DNA of 64,000 bases. It comes from an uncultured Roseovarius sp. (GTDB taxonomy: Bacteria; Pseudomonadota; Alphaproteobacteria; Rhodobacterales; Rhodobacteraceae). The position numbers and the translations under genes were made by a program. Positions 8,985 to 17,919 of this stretch are shown here, piece after piece. The notes beneath the pieces are model-generated. The model saw only the letters and a program-made list of their open reading frames with translations, was not told the origin of the DNA and ran no database searches. The first letter of the stretch is position 1. Each line of letters opens with the position of its first letter. The stretch is from contig CANMOU010000001.1 of the NCBI GenBank assembly GCA_947499555.1, positions 1,364,001 to 1,428,000 on the forward strand. Direction: 5' to 3'.

Positions 8985-10271
8985 ATGACCGTCCCTCTTC
9001 GTCTCGGGATCGCCGGATTGGGCACCGTCGGCACCGGCGTCGTCAAAATCGTACGCCAGAAGGCCAATCTGCTGGCGCAGCGCGCAGGACGGGCCGTTGA
9101 GATCGTCGCTGTCTCGGCACGAACACGCGACAAGGATCGGGGCGTGTCCCTGTCGGGCTATGCCTGGGAAGACGATCCGGTCAAGCTTGCCACGCGCGAT
9201 GACATCGATGTTTTCGTGGAATTGATGGGCGGCTCGGATGGTCCCGCGAAAGCTGCCACCGAAGCGGCCATTGCGGCGGGCAAGGATGTTGTGACGGCCA
9301 ACAAGGCCCTTCTGGCACTGCACGGCAACGGCCTGGCAAAAGCGGCAGAGGACGCAGGTCAGGTTCTGCGCTTCGAAGCGGCGGTTGCGGGCGGCATCCC
9401 CGTCATCAAATCCCTGACCGAAGGCCTTGCCGGGAATGAGATCGCCCGCGTCATGGGCGTCATGAACGGAACATGCAATTACATTCTGACACGGATGCAA
9501 AGCGCTGGCCTGCCTTATGATGAGGTCTTCGAAGAGGCCAACCAGCTGGGGTATCTCGAGGCCGACCCGACGCTTGATGTGGGTGGCATCGATGCGGGTC
9601 ACAAACTTGCTTTGCTGGCCTCGATCGCCTTTGGCACGCAGGTTGATTTTGATGGTGTCGCTCTTGAGGGCATTCAGAACATCACCATCGAAGACATCCA
9701 TCAAGCCGCCGATATGGGATATCGCATCAAGCTTCTGGGTGTGGCGCGCAAGACCGGTCGCGGGCTGGAGCAGCGCATGTCACCATGCCTTGTGCCGGAC
9801 ACAAGCCCTCTTGGCCAGCTTGAGGGCGGCACGAACATGGTTGTGCTTGAAGGCGATGCTGTCGAACAGGTCGTGCTGCGCGGCCCCGGCGCGGGCATGG
9901 GTCCAACCGCCAGCGCGGTGATGGGTGACGTGATTGACATCGCCCGTGGGTTTCGCATCTCCACTTTCGGAATTCCCGCCTCAGAGCTTGCCGAAACCTC
10001 GCCTGCCACGGCGGCGACGCCGGTTCCTTACTACCTGCGTATGGCCTTGCGTGACAAACCCGGCGCATTGGCCAAGGTTGCCACCGTTTTGGGCAACGCG
10101 GGCGTGTCAATCGACCGAATGCGCCAGTATCGCCATGACGATGAGACCGCCCCGGTGTTGATCGTGACGCATAAGACCGCGCCAGCGGCCCTAGATGACG
10201 CGCTCACCGCGATGAGCGCGCTTGACGTGTTGGTCGGGACCCCCGTCGCCCTGCGGATCGAAAGCGTGTGA
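8985..10271 (+). CDS. hom: Homoserine dehydrogenase
   Basis: It reduces aspartate semialdehyde to homoserine in the threonine/methionine branch. The ATG at 8985 with GGAG upstream is chosen over an in-frame TTG, giving 428 residues. Domains in order: NAD(P)-binding region with GIAGLGTVGTGV, catalytic domain with VTANKALLA, GGIPVIKSL, MNGTCNYIL and the DPTLDVGGIDAGHKLALLA block, and a C-terminal ACT domain (LRMALRDKPGALAKVATVL) for feedback by threonine. Full length and intact. It stands 70 bp upstream of glpX on the same strand. Confidence 0.96.
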   Translation: MTVPLRLGIAGLGTVGTGVVKIVRQKANLLAQRAGRAVEIVAVSARTRDKDRGVSLSGYAWEDDPVKLATRDDIDVFVELMGGSDGPAKAATEAAIAAGKDVVTANKALLALHGNGLAKAAEDAGQVLRFEAAVAGGIPVIKSLTEGLAGNEIARVMGVMNGTCNYILTRMQSAGLPYDEVFEEANQLGYLEADPTLDVGGIDAGHKLALLASIAFGTQVDFDGVALEGIQNITIEDIHQAADMGYRIKLLGVARKTGRGLEQRMSPCLVPDTSPLGQLEGGTNMVVLEGDAVEQVVLRGPGAGMGPTASAVMGDVIDIARGFRISTFGIPASELAETSPATAATPVPYYLRMALRDKPGALAKVATVLGNAGVSIDRMRQYRHDDETAPVLIVTHKTAPAALDDALTAMSALDVLVGTPVALRIESV

Positions 10272-10344
10272 GCGACCCTTTTTCTTGTGAATCCACGGTC
10301 GGGCAGCTAATGCTTGTGACCGATTTGTGCCTGAAGGAAATGCA

Positions 10345-11304
10345 ATGACGAAAGAGTTTGACGACGCCACGCTGTCCCTGGCGCTTGCGCGGGTCTCGGA
10401 ACAGGCCGCTTTGGCCTGCCGGCCCTTGATCGGCCATGGTGACGAGAAGGCTGCAGATCAGGCGGCTGTCAACGCCATGCGGGAAGAGCTTGGCAAGATG
10501 GAGATTGCAGGCACCGTGGTCATTGGTGAAGGAGAGCGTGACGAGGCCCCGATGCTTTATATCGGCGAAGAGGTTGGCAGCGGAAACGGTCCTGAGGTCG
10601 ATATCGCGCTTGACCCGCTCGAGGGCACGACCATCACCGCCAAGGCCATGCCGAACGCTCTGACCGTCATTTCCATGGCGCCGCGTGGCACGATGCTGCA
10701 TGCGCCCGATGTCTACATGGACAAGCTCGCCGTCGGCCCTGGCTATCCCAAGGGCGTGGTGTCCCTCAACATGACACCCAAAGAGCGGGTCAAGGCCCTG
10801 GCCAAGGCGAAAGGCTGCGCGACATCGGAGATCACGGTGTGTGTGCTCGAACGCCCTCGCCATGTTGACATGATCGCGGAATTGCGCGGCACGGGCGCGG
10901 CGATCTACCTGATCGGTGACGGCGACGTGGCCGGTGTCATGCATTGCACCGATCCGGCCACCACCGGCATAGACATGTATATGGGGTCTGGTGGCGCGCC
11001 CGAAGGCGTTCTGGCCGCGGGTGCCCTCAAATGCCTTGGCGGTCAGATCTGGGGTCGACTTCTGTTCCGCAATGACGACGAAAAAGGCCGTGCGGCCAAG
11101 GCAGGTGTGACAGATCTGAACCGGGTCTATGACCGCGATGAACTGGTCGCGGCGGACGTGATCTTTGCCGCGACGGGCGTGACGCATGGTTCGCTTGTCG
11201 CCGGTCTCCGGCCAGGTCCGGGCTATATCGAGACACAAACGCTGCTGCTGCGCTCTGCCACCGGAGAGCGCCGCGTCATGACCTGCCGTCATCCGGTCGC
11301 GTGA
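10345..11304 (+). CDS. glpX: Fructose-1,6-bisphosphatase class II
   Basis: It hydrolyses fructose 1,6-bisphosphate in gluconeogenesis. The ATG at 10345 follows GAAGGA and gives 319 residues. GlpX landmarks are GEGERDEAPMLYIGEEVG and the metal and phosphate motif DPLEGTT, followed by GSGGAPEGVLAAGALKCLGG. Its stop overlaps the GTG start of recJ, and it follows hom, so the three are probably co-transcribed. This hom-glpX-recJ order is common in alphaproteobacteria. Confidence 0.95.
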   Translation: MTKEFDDATLSLALARVSEQAALACRPLIGHGDEKAADQAAVNAMREELGKMEIAGTVVIGEGERDEAPMLYIGEEVGSGNGPEVDIALDPLEGTTITAKAMPNALTVISMAPRGTMLHAPDVYMDKLAVGPGYPKGVVSLNMTPKERVKALAKAKGCATSEITVCVLERPRHVDMIAELRGTGAAIYLIGDGDVAGVMHCTDPATTGIDMYMGSGGAPEGVLAAGALKCLGGQIWGRLLFRNDDEKGRAAKAGVTDLNRVYDRDELVAADVIFAATGVTHGSLVAGLRPGPGYIETQTLLLRSATGERRVMTCRHPVA

Positions 11305-13046
11305 CCGGGTTTCTTGGCGTCACCTCGTCCTTGACGGGCCGACACTGGATCGGCCCTTCTGCAGAAACAGATCGCCTGTCAGAGGCGATGCACCAGCACA
11401 CTCATTTGTCGCCTCCGCTGTGCAGCACTCTGGTTCGCCTTGGCGTCGATGCAACCGAGGCTGCGGCTTATCTTGACCCCAAACTACGCGATCTGATGCC
11501 TGATCCGCGCCGCCTGAAAGACATGGAACTGGCGGCCAGACGCCTCCTGCAGGCTGTTGAAAAGAAAGAAAAGATATCCGTTTTCGCAGATTATGACGTT
11601 GACGGCGGTTGTTCGGCAGCGCTGCTGATCGACTGGCTCAGGCAAATGGGGCTGCCTGCAACTCTCTATGTGCCGGACAGGATTGATGAAGGCTATGGTC
11701 CGAACGCGCCCGCGATGGCCGAGCTCGCCGCGAGCCATGACCTGATCATCTGCGTCGATTGCGGCACCCTCAGCCATGATGCGATTGCCGCCGCAAAAGG
11801 CGCCGAAGTGATCGTACTCGACCATCACCTCGGCGGAGAAGTGCTGCCCCCGGCCTTGGCGGTTGTGAACCCCAACCGGCAGGATGAAGCGGACGGGTTG
11901 ACCCATCTCTGCGCCGCCGCCGTGGTCTTTCTCCTGCTGGTCGAGGCCGGTCGACAGTTTCGTGAGGCTGGGCAAAAGGTCCCTGACCTGATGACAATGC
12001 TCGATCTGGTGGCTCTGGCCACTATCGCGGACGTCGCCCCGCTTCGTGATGTGAACCGCGCCTTTGTGCGCACCGGCCTGAACGTCATGGCCCGCCGCCT
12101 GCGTCCCGGGCTTGTCGCGCTCTGCGATATCGCCCGGCTTGATACCGCACCAACGCCCTATCATCTGGGCTTTGTGCTCGGCCCGCGCATCAATGCCGGT
12201 GGCCGGGTTGGCCGCGCCGATCTGGGGGCCAGGCTGCTGGCCTGCACAGACCCGAACGAGGCGGCCGCTCTGGCTGAGAAACTCAATGATCTCAACGCAC
12301 AACGACAAGAGGTTGAAGCAGGTGTCCGCGCCGCAGCAATGGACCAGGCCGAAGCACGCGGGCTCAATGCGCCGCTTGTCTGGGCAGCCGGAGATGGCTG
12401 GCATCCCGGCGTTGTTGGCATCGTCGCCGCGCGACTGAAAGAGGCCACCAACCGGCCCGCGATTGTCATCGGGTTTGACGGTGACGAGGGCAAAGGCTCG
12501 GGTCGCTCGATCTCGGGCGTCGATCTTGGTCATGCCATTCAGCGCTTGGCCGCTGAGGGGCTTCTGATCAAAGGCGGCGGGCACAAGATGGCCGCGGGCC
12601 TGACCGTTGCGCGTGAAAAGCTTGAGCCCGCCATGGCCCGTCTGGCCGAGTTGCTGGATCGTCAGGGGGCCGGTCAGTCCGGTCCGGCGGACTTGCGGCT
12701 TGATGGCCTGCTCATGCCCGGTGCGGCGACGGTTGAGCTGGTTGAGCAAATCGAGGCCGCGGGTCCATTCGGGGCCGGTGCCGCAGGACCGCGATATGTC
12801 TTTGCCGATATGGCAATCCGCTTTGCCAAACGCGTCGGCGACAGCCACCTCAAACTGCGCTTTGGCGATGGCACTGGCCCAACCCTCGATGCCATCGCCT
12901 TTGGAGCCTATGACGGCCCGCTTGGTCAGGCTCTTGAGGCCCATGGCGGCGCACGCTTCCACCTGGCGGGGCGGCTCGACATCAACAGCTGGGGCGGCCG
13001 CCAGAGCGTGCAGCTTCGGCTGGAAGATGCCGCCCCTGCGCAATAG
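11301..13046 (+). CDS. recJ: Single-stranded-DNA-specific exonuclease RecJ
   Basis: A 5'-3' single-strand exonuclease used in recombination and mismatch repair. The start is GTG at 11301, overlapping the glpX stop by 4 bases, and gives 581 residues. DHH-family motifs are visible: DYDVDG at 97-102, CVDCGTLSHD, DHH at 174-176, and the DHHA1 glycine motif GGGHKMAAG towards residue 430. The C-terminal OB-like part ends in QLRLEDAAP. All metal-ligand motifs are intact. Confidence 0.96.
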   Translation: MTGFLGVTSSLTGRHWIGPSAETDRLSEAMHQHTHLSPPLCSTLVRLGVDATEAAAYLDPKLRDLMPDPRRLKDMELAARRLLQAVEKKEKISVFADYDVDGGCSAALLIDWLRQMGLPATLYVPDRIDEGYGPNAPAMAELAASHDLIICVDCGTLSHDAIAAAKGAEVIVLDHHLGGEVLPPALAVVNPNRQDEADGLTHLCAAAVVFLLLVEAGRQFREAGQKVPDLMTMLDLVALATIADVAPLRDVNRAFVRTGLNVMARRLRPGLVALCDIARLDTAPTPYHLGFVLGPRINAGGRVGRADLGARLLACTDPNEAAALAEKLNDLNAQRQEVEAGVRAAAMDQAEARGLNAPLVWAAGDGWHPGVVGIVAARLKEATNRPAIVIGFDGDEGKGSGRSISGVDLGHAIQRLAAEGLLIKGGGHKMAAGLTVAREKLEPAMARLAELLDRQGAGQSGPADLRLDGLLMPGAATVELVEQIEAAGPFGAGAAGPRYVFADMAIRFAKRVGDSHLKLRFGDGTGPTLDAIAFGAYDGPLGQALEAHGGARFHLAGRLDINSWGGRQSVQLRLEDAAPAQ

Positions 13047-13149
13047 GCCCATCGCCGCTTCAGACAGCCCCCTGCCCAATCAAGATTCTGCAAATTGCCT
13101 CTTGCGCTATGGCACGGTTTTCCCTAGGAAACGCCTCACGCCAAGGCAT

Positions 13150-13224
13150 GGCCCGTTCGTCTATCGGTTAGGACGCCAGGTTTTCAACCTGGAAAGAGGG
13201 GTTCGATTCCCCTACGGGCTGCCA
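13150..13224 (+). tRNA. tRNA-Glu (anticodon UUC)
   Basis: A 75-base cloverleaf including encoded CCA. The acceptor stem GGCCCGT pairs with ACGGGCT (a G-U at the first pair). The D arm contains CGTCTATCGGTTAGGACG. The anticodon stem CCAGG/CCTGG carries loop TTTTCAA, giving UUC. The T arm is GGGG-TTCGATT-CCCC. A recombinase remnant begins about 170 bases downstream, as expected when a tRNA 3' end has served as an integration site. Confidence 0.95.
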
Positions 13225-13392
13225 TTAACTTCCGCAACATCCAGTTCTTTCGAGTTGGAGCGAGACTTTCGCGTCGTTTCAAAGGCTTGGCGGTGCGGTT
13301 GTTTCACAAAGACGCAATACGTGGGACGAGACAGCCCTGATACTGCGCCGTGTCTCCTTCGGGCAATATCGTCTAACCAGTTTGTGATCGCG

Positions 13393-13665
13393 TTAAAGCG
13401 TTGCGATGAGCGAGCGTAGCTTGTCCCAACAGATCGGGGATTCAGTGTCGCGTCCCAGGTCGAGGTCAGGCCAATCGGCTGTTTGCCCGCAACAATATCA
13501 CGCACAATATCCGGTGCAGTGAAGGCAACGTTCAGGGTTTGCTGAACCCGTTTCCTGGTGGTGTTTTCACTTTCGGCAATCTGATCCGACGTCTCGCCGT
13601 TCCTGATCCTGTCCAGCCACTGATGCGACCGCGCGATGTTTGCGATCGATGTTGTGTCAGGCTTC
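13393..13665 (-). pseudogene. Remnant of a resolvase/recombinase C-terminal region
   Basis: Reading leftwards from a TAG near 13665, the frame gives IARSHQWLDRIRNGETSD, a helix-turn-helix-like stretch, then FTAPDIVRDIVAGKQPIGLT. This is the conserved C-terminal pattern of the large serine-recombinase-type family. After a one-base shift the expected tail PICWDKLRSLIATL follows and ends at a TAA. No N-terminal catalytic domain is present and the rest of the 575-bp gap is non-coding. It is a decayed fragment beside tRNA-Glu, and it is the only sign of a mobile element in this part. Confidence 0.7.
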
Positions 13666-13800
13666 TATGATTGTTCTGCCAACACGAACCGAGATTCAAC
13701 ACCGCGGCGACGCAGATTGAACGGGACACAAAAGGTGGATTCACCTAATTGAAAGCTTTCCTACAAACAGCGAATGCGAAGCGACAGACCGTCGTGCAGA

Positions 13801-14286
13801 TCAAAGACTCTTGATCTGCATCGAGACCACTTTTCCAGAGTCATAGGTTCGCTCGCCGAGTGCCAGGAACCCGTTTTTCTTGTGGAAGCTCAGTGAGCCC
13901 TCATTTGGCGGAACAAGGTCCATCTCTGCGGCCATGACCAGTCGCCCGTCTTTTTTTGCCGCCGCAGACACCTGGTCATAGAGTAGCTTTCCAAGCCCTT
14001 TGCCGCGGCCATCTTCGCCGATGACGATGCGATCAATATAGACGAATTTGTTCAGGCGTTCAGAGAACCACTCAAAATTTGCGTTTTCGTAGGCCGCGCC
14101 ATTTTGCATCGCAAGGACAAAGCCGATAACCGCCCCTTCTTCCTCGGCAACGATACAAAAGTCCGAAAGCTCCAGCAGATATTGAAAACGTGCCTCATCC
14201 ATCGGGCTGGTCACGGCGACAACAGCCTCATTCAAGGCAACAATGGTTGCGGTGTCTTCGGGGGTGGGGGCACGAAATTTGATCAT
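13801..14286 (-). CDS. GNAT family N-acetyltransferase
   Basis: A 161-residue single-domain acetyltransferase. The fold begins IKFRAPTPEDTATIVALNEA. The acetyl-CoA loop is IDRIVIGEDGRGKGLGKLLYD around residues 90-112, and the C-terminal motif FHKKNGFLALGERTY completes motif B. The substrate is unknown. It sits divergent from the LysR gene that starts the catabolic cluster, with an AT-rich gap of 104 bases between them, so it may share control with that cluster. Confidence 0.88.
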   Translation of the reverse strand: MIKFRAPTPEDTATIVALNEAVVAVTSPMDEARFQYLLELSDFCIVAEEEGAVIGFVLAMQNGAAYENANFEWFSERLNKFVYIDRIVIGEDGRGKGLGKLLYDQVSAAAKKDGRLVMAAEMDLVPPNEGSLSFHKKNGFLALGERTYDSGKVVSMQIKSL

Positions 14287-14340
14287 GGGCGACGGACCTT
14301 GTGGAACGAGTTTAGTCTTACAAACATATTACGGCTTGTT

Positions 14341-14358
14341 CATAAAATATATTTTTTG
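14341..14358. promoter_or_regulatory. AT-rich palindrome upstream of the LysR gene
   Basis: CATAAAATATATTTTTTG is palindromic at 8 of 9 pairs and lies 33 bases before the LysR start. A related half (CATGAAATGTAT) follows at 14371. The same CATAAA...TTTATG design occurs before the aldehyde dehydrogenase gene, which suggests one regulator for both. Confidence 0.55.
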
Positions 14359-14390
14359 ACATGAGATGGTCATGAAATGTATTTAAACAT

Positions 14391-15359
14391 ATGAGACTGA
14401 CCTACCGACAAGTTGAATACCTCAGAGAGGTGGCGCGGCACGATAGCATTGCGGCGGCTTGTAAGGTGCTTTCGATTTCGCAGTCTTCTGTGCTTGCCGC
14501 GATCGATGTCGCAGAAGATGTGACCGGCACACAGTTGTTTGCACGTCGCAAGGGCCATGGTGTTGTGCTGACCCCTGCGGGTCGCAGCTTTCTGATCTCG
14601 GCGCATCGGTTTCTGGCATCGGGCGAAGAGTTCTCGCGGGCATTGGAGCAGTTTGCCGAAGTCTCCGGGTCATCCTTGCGGATCGGCTGTTTTGTGCCTT
14701 TCGGGGCACTGCTTATCCCGCAAGTGATCCGTCGGTTTGTCGACCTGCACGGCACCACGGAGTTTACGCTGCTGGAAGGAGATCAAACAGAGCTGCGAAC
14801 CTGGTTGGCGACCGGTGAGGTGGACCTTGTTGTGACATATGACATCGGGCAGGAGTTTGGTGGCGGGACCACGCCAATCTGCAAGTTCCCGACACATGCG
14901 TTGGTCAACAGGAGTAACCCGATCGCGGAGATGGACGTTGTCTCGTTGCAGACACTGGCGGAAAACCCATTGATTCTTCTGGATTTGCCGGAAACCCGCG
15001 TTTACCTTCTAGCTCTTTTTGACCTTGTAGCACGCAGACCAAAAATCGGACTTCGGACACGGTCCTACGAAACGGTGCGGTCTGCTGTGTCCAACGGGCT
15101 TGGCGTATCGGTTCTCAACATACGTCCCACGCTTGATACCAGCCCGGATGGGCCCAACCTGGCGCGGGTGCCAATTTCAGAAAAAATCCGCCAGCCGACT
15201 CTTTTTGTCGCCGACCCCTACGGCGATCAAAAGCCAGCCAGTGTCGCAGCCTTCATTGCCGTGCTGCATCAATACATGGTCGATCTCGGGCCGGAGCGAT
15301 TTGCTGTGGTTGATCCGCGCTATGCTCAGGATCTGACCTATCCGGCACCCAGCCTATAG
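14391..15359 (+). CDS. LysR family regulator of the amidohydrolase/aldolase cluster
   Basis: A 322-residue regulator. The winged helix-turn-helix covers about residues 3-62 (LTYRQVEYLREVARHDSIAAA, then SISQSSVLAAIDVAED and LFARRKG), followed by a periplasmic-binding-like ligand domain from about 90 with FTLLEGDQTELRTWLATGEVDL. Its 3' end overlaps that of the convergent amidohydrolase gene by 6 bases. Position and shared palindromes make it the likely controller of the neighbouring divergent operons. The inducer is unknown. Confidence 0.9.
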   Translation: MRLTYRQVEYLREVARHDSIAAACKVLSISQSSVLAAIDVAEDVTGTQLFARRKGHGVVLTPAGRSFLISAHRFLASGEEFSRALEQFAEVSGSSLRIGCFVPFGALLIPQVIRRFVDLHGTTEFTLLEGDQTELRTWLATGEVDLVVTYDIGQEFGGGTTPICKFPTHALVNRSNPIAEMDVVSLQTLAENPLILLDLPETRVYLLALFDLVARRPKIGLRTRSYETVRSAVSNGLGVSVLNIRPTLDTSPDGPNLARVPISEKIRQPTLFVADPYGDQKPASVAAFIAVLHQYMVDLGPERFAVVDPRYAQDLTYPAPSL

Positions 15360-16466
15360 CACGCCGCCTCGTTGCAATTCGCCGTGCAGGCGCGTCACCA
15401 CATCATGATGAAACACGTCGGCGTGGTGATCGGGTTGCTGCCCCGTAATGCGCGCATGCAAGGGATCTTCGGCCACAATCTGAGAGCCTGACATTTCTTC
15501 GAGCATCGCATGGCCACAGAAAGGCACGTAAAGCTCGGAATAACCGCCTTCGTGTGCTGCTACGAGCTTACCGTCTGTGACATCCATCACCTGCCGTGTC
15601 ATTTGTTTGTAGGTTTCGGGCGAACACATCATGCGGGCCAATGGGTCAAACCCGGATGCATCGAATCCGCAGGCAATGATCACGAGATCGGCGTCAAATG
15701 CCTTGAGTTTTGGAACAACCAACCGTTCCATCACGTCCACATAAGCCTTGTGCCCACATCCCGGCGGCAGGGGTATGTTCATGTTGAACCCCGCACCGGC
15801 CCCCTCGCCGACGACATCCGTGCCGCCCGTGTCGTGCGGATAGCAGCGATCCTGATGGATCGAGATTGTCAGTACGTCATCGCGGTCGAGGAAGATCGCC
15901 TCGGTCCCGTTGCCGTGGTGCACGTCCCAGTCAATGACGGCGAATTTCTTGCCTAGGCCCGCTGCACGCGCGGCCTCGATTGCGATTGCGATATTGGCCA
16001 AGAGGCAGAAACCATTCGGGAAATCCGGCAGGCAGTGGTGCCCGGGCGGGCGAGACAAGGCATAGGCGTTGCGGGCCTGTCCGGTCTGCACGACTTCGAT
16101 CGCTTTGGTCACAAGTCCCGCAGACAACGCCGCGATCTCGAACGCGCCAGGGCCGAACGGAGTGCGCAACCCCAACTCGCCACCGCCATTGTCCGATTTC
16201 GATTTGAACGAGTCCAGGTAGTGCTGCGGATGCACGCGGGCCAAGTCTTCCATGCTCGCGGGCGGCGCGCCCATCATGTCGAGTTCGTCCGACAGGCCCG
16301 TCACATCCATCAGGTTCTTCAAGCGACGCTTGGTTTCCGGGGCTTCGGGCAAGCCCCCCGCCACCATCGGCTGCACCAATCCGCCCACGGGCGACAACAG
16401 CGCGTAGTTCCCTCCGAAGTGCCAAAAGCACTTTTCGTCCCAAACAAAGGCTGTTTTGTCGGTCAT
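15354..16466 (-). CDS. Histone-deacetylase-like amidohydrolase (class II HDAC / acetylpolyamine amidohydrolase family)
   Basis: A 370-residue zinc-dependent deacylase. Active-site motifs are complete: SRPPGHHCLPDFPNGFC with the tandem histidines, the zinc-ligand motif DVHHGNGT, CGFDASGFDP with the second aspartate ligand, and a C-terminal HEGGYSELY. Bacterial members remove acetyl or other acyl groups from small amines such as acetylpolyamines. It is followed upstream in the same orientation by the aminotransferase (gap 21 bases), so the pair forms a two-gene unit. The true substrate is not known. Deacylation of a transported N-acyl amine is inferred from the cluster. Confidence 0.9.
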   Translation of the reverse strand: MTDKTAFVWDEKCFWHFGGNYALLSPVGGLVQPMVAGGLPEAPETKRRLKNLMDVTGLSDELDMMGAPPASMEDLARVHPQHYLDSFKSKSDNGGGELGLRTPFGPGAFEIAALSAGLVTKAIEVVQTGQARNAYALSRPPGHHCLPDFPNGFCLLANIAIAIEAARAAGLGKKFAVIDWDVHHGNGTEAIFLDRDDVLTISIHQDRCYPHDTGGTDVVGEGAGAGFNMNIPLPPGCGHKAYVDVMERLVVPKLKAFDADLVIIACGFDASGFDPLARMMCSPETYKQMTRQVMDVTDGKLVAAHEGGYSELYVPFCGHAMLEEMSGSQIVAEDPLHARITGQQPDHHADVFHHDVVTRLHGELQRGGVL

Positions 16467-16487
16467 TTTTGAATCCCTTGTTCTAAT

Positions 16488-17684
16488 TCAATCCGCATCA
16501 TGCGCGGCCAGCACCCGGGCCGCGGCGCTGAGCGCACCAGAGCCATGTGGGATGTCTTGGGCGATCATGGATGTCTCAATTGCCCCAAGCACACCCATTA
16601 CCATGTGAATGTTCAAATGCCCCATATGGCCGATGCGAAAATGGTCTTCGATCTCATCCAGCGGAAAGCCAAGCGAATTACCCAAGGTGACGCCCGTTTC
16701 ATCCTGGCACCAGCGCCGGATCTTGTGGGCAACGCCGGGACTGGTGTTGATCGTCGTGACACCGGACGCGCGCTTGGCAGGATCTTTGATGTTGAGCGCA
16801 AGCGCACCCGCCTCAGACCAAACGTCAACCGCCGCCCAGACTGCGCGGGAAATGGTCGCGTGCCGTGCCCAGACGGCCTCCATCCCCTCTTCATCAATCA
16901 TCATCTGAAGCGTTTCACGCAACGCGAACATGTGGTGCGATGGCGGACTTCCGGACCAACGGGGATAAAACGACTTTGACTTGGCGCGGTCTGTCCAGTC
17001 CCAATACTGACCGGGATTGGCCCCCTTGCGTGCGGCGTCCGCTTTTTCATTGAAGAACACGAAGGACAGGCCAATCGGGTTCATCATCCCCTTCTGTCCG
17101 GCTGACACGACGACATCCACACCCCAGGCGTCCATCTCGAACCGATCACATCCCAGCGACGCGATGCAATCCACCATGAATAATGCGTCATGTCCCGCGG
17201 CGTCGATCGCGGCCCGTAAAGCCGGAATGTCGTTGCGCACGGAGGATGATGTTTCAGACTGCACCGCCAACACGGCCTTGATCTTGCTCTCCGTATCGCC
17301 GCGCAGAACATTCTCGAGCCGTGCGGGATCAGCGTCAGAGGCCATGCCATAGTCAACATATTCGACACTGAATTTATGGGTTGCGGCCACCTCGCCCCAT
17401 TTGTGGGAAAAGAACCCGTTACTGAGCACAACGATCTTGTCGCCTTCAGTCAGAGTGTTCTTGATTGCCGCCTCCCAGGCGCCATGGCCGTTCGCTAGAT
17501 ATATAGCGGCGTAACCGTCCGTTCGGACCACTTTTTTTAGCTGGTCTAAAAGGTGATCCGTCATGTCGACCAACTCGCCCTCGTATATATTGGCCGAAGG
17601 GCGATGCATCGCGTTCAAGACGCGGTCCGGCACCACGCTCGGCCCGGGGATAGCCATAATCGGGTGGCCTTTGTTGAGCGACAT
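16488..17684 (-). CDS. Class V PLP-dependent aminotransferase
   Basis: A 398-residue fold-type I aminotransferase of the alanine/serine-glyoxylate and purine-catabolism group. It begins with GHPIMAIPGPSVVPDRVLNAM, has the NGHGAWEAA region binding the cofactor phosphate, VDCIASLGCDRFEMDAWGVD with the pyridine-N aspartate, and SAGQKGMM carrying the Schiff-base lysine. The C-terminal FRIGHMGHLN is typical of the glyoxylate-using class. It is the promoter-proximal gene of the leftward unit and faces the aldehyde dehydrogenase across a 235-bp AT-rich control region. Confidence 0.92.
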   Translation of the reverse strand: MSLNKGHPIMAIPGPSVVPDRVLNAMHRPSANIYEGELVDMTDHLLDQLKKVVRTDGYAAIYLANGHGAWEAAIKNTLTEGDKIVVLSNGFFSHKWGEVAATHKFSVEYVDYGMASDADPARLENVLRGDTESKIKAVLAVQSETSSSVRNDIPALRAAIDAAGHDALFMVDCIASLGCDRFEMDAWGVDVVVSAGQKGMMNPIGLSFVFFNEKADAARKGANPGQYWDWTDRAKSKSFYPRWSGSPPSHHMFALRETLQMMIDEEGMEAVWARHATISRAVWAAVDVWSEAGALALNIKDPAKRASGVTTINTSPGVAHKIRRWCQDETGVTLGNSLGFPLDEIEDHFRIGHMGHLNIHMVMGVLGAIETSMIAQDIPHGSGALSAAARVLAAHDAD

Positions 17685-17767
17685 ATGGAGTCACCTTTCT
17701 ACTTATGACGGCTGAAGGGGCGCAAAACCGCCTTGTCTTGGAAAACACAACCACAAAAACCTAAGTG

Positions 17768-17871
17768 CATAAAATATAAACTTTGTTCGTATATCATTAC
17801 AAAATATATATACGTCAGTGACCCTGCATATACATCAAATATCACAACACGCATAAATTATATATTTTATG
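17768..17871. promoter_or_regulatory. Divergent control region with an 11-bp inverted repeat and a palindrome
   Basis: CATAAAATATA at 17768-17778 is repeated exactly in inverse orientation at 17861-17871. The right copy is part of a 20-bp palindrome (17852-17871; arms CATAAA/TTTATG, 9 of 10 pairs). The stretch is far more AT-rich than the genes and lies between the divergent aminotransferase and aldehyde dehydrogenase starts. The palindrome resembles the one before the LysR gene. Confidence 0.6.
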
Positions 17872-17919
17872 ATCTTTTCGATCTGTGCTCTTTTCCATCA
17901 AAACGCAGGAGTCGCGACC

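Noticed and set aside
13532-13744. Small leftward frame beside the recombinase remnant
   Set aside because: It runs in another frame than the recombinase-like sequence and has no motif. The remnant frame explains the region better.
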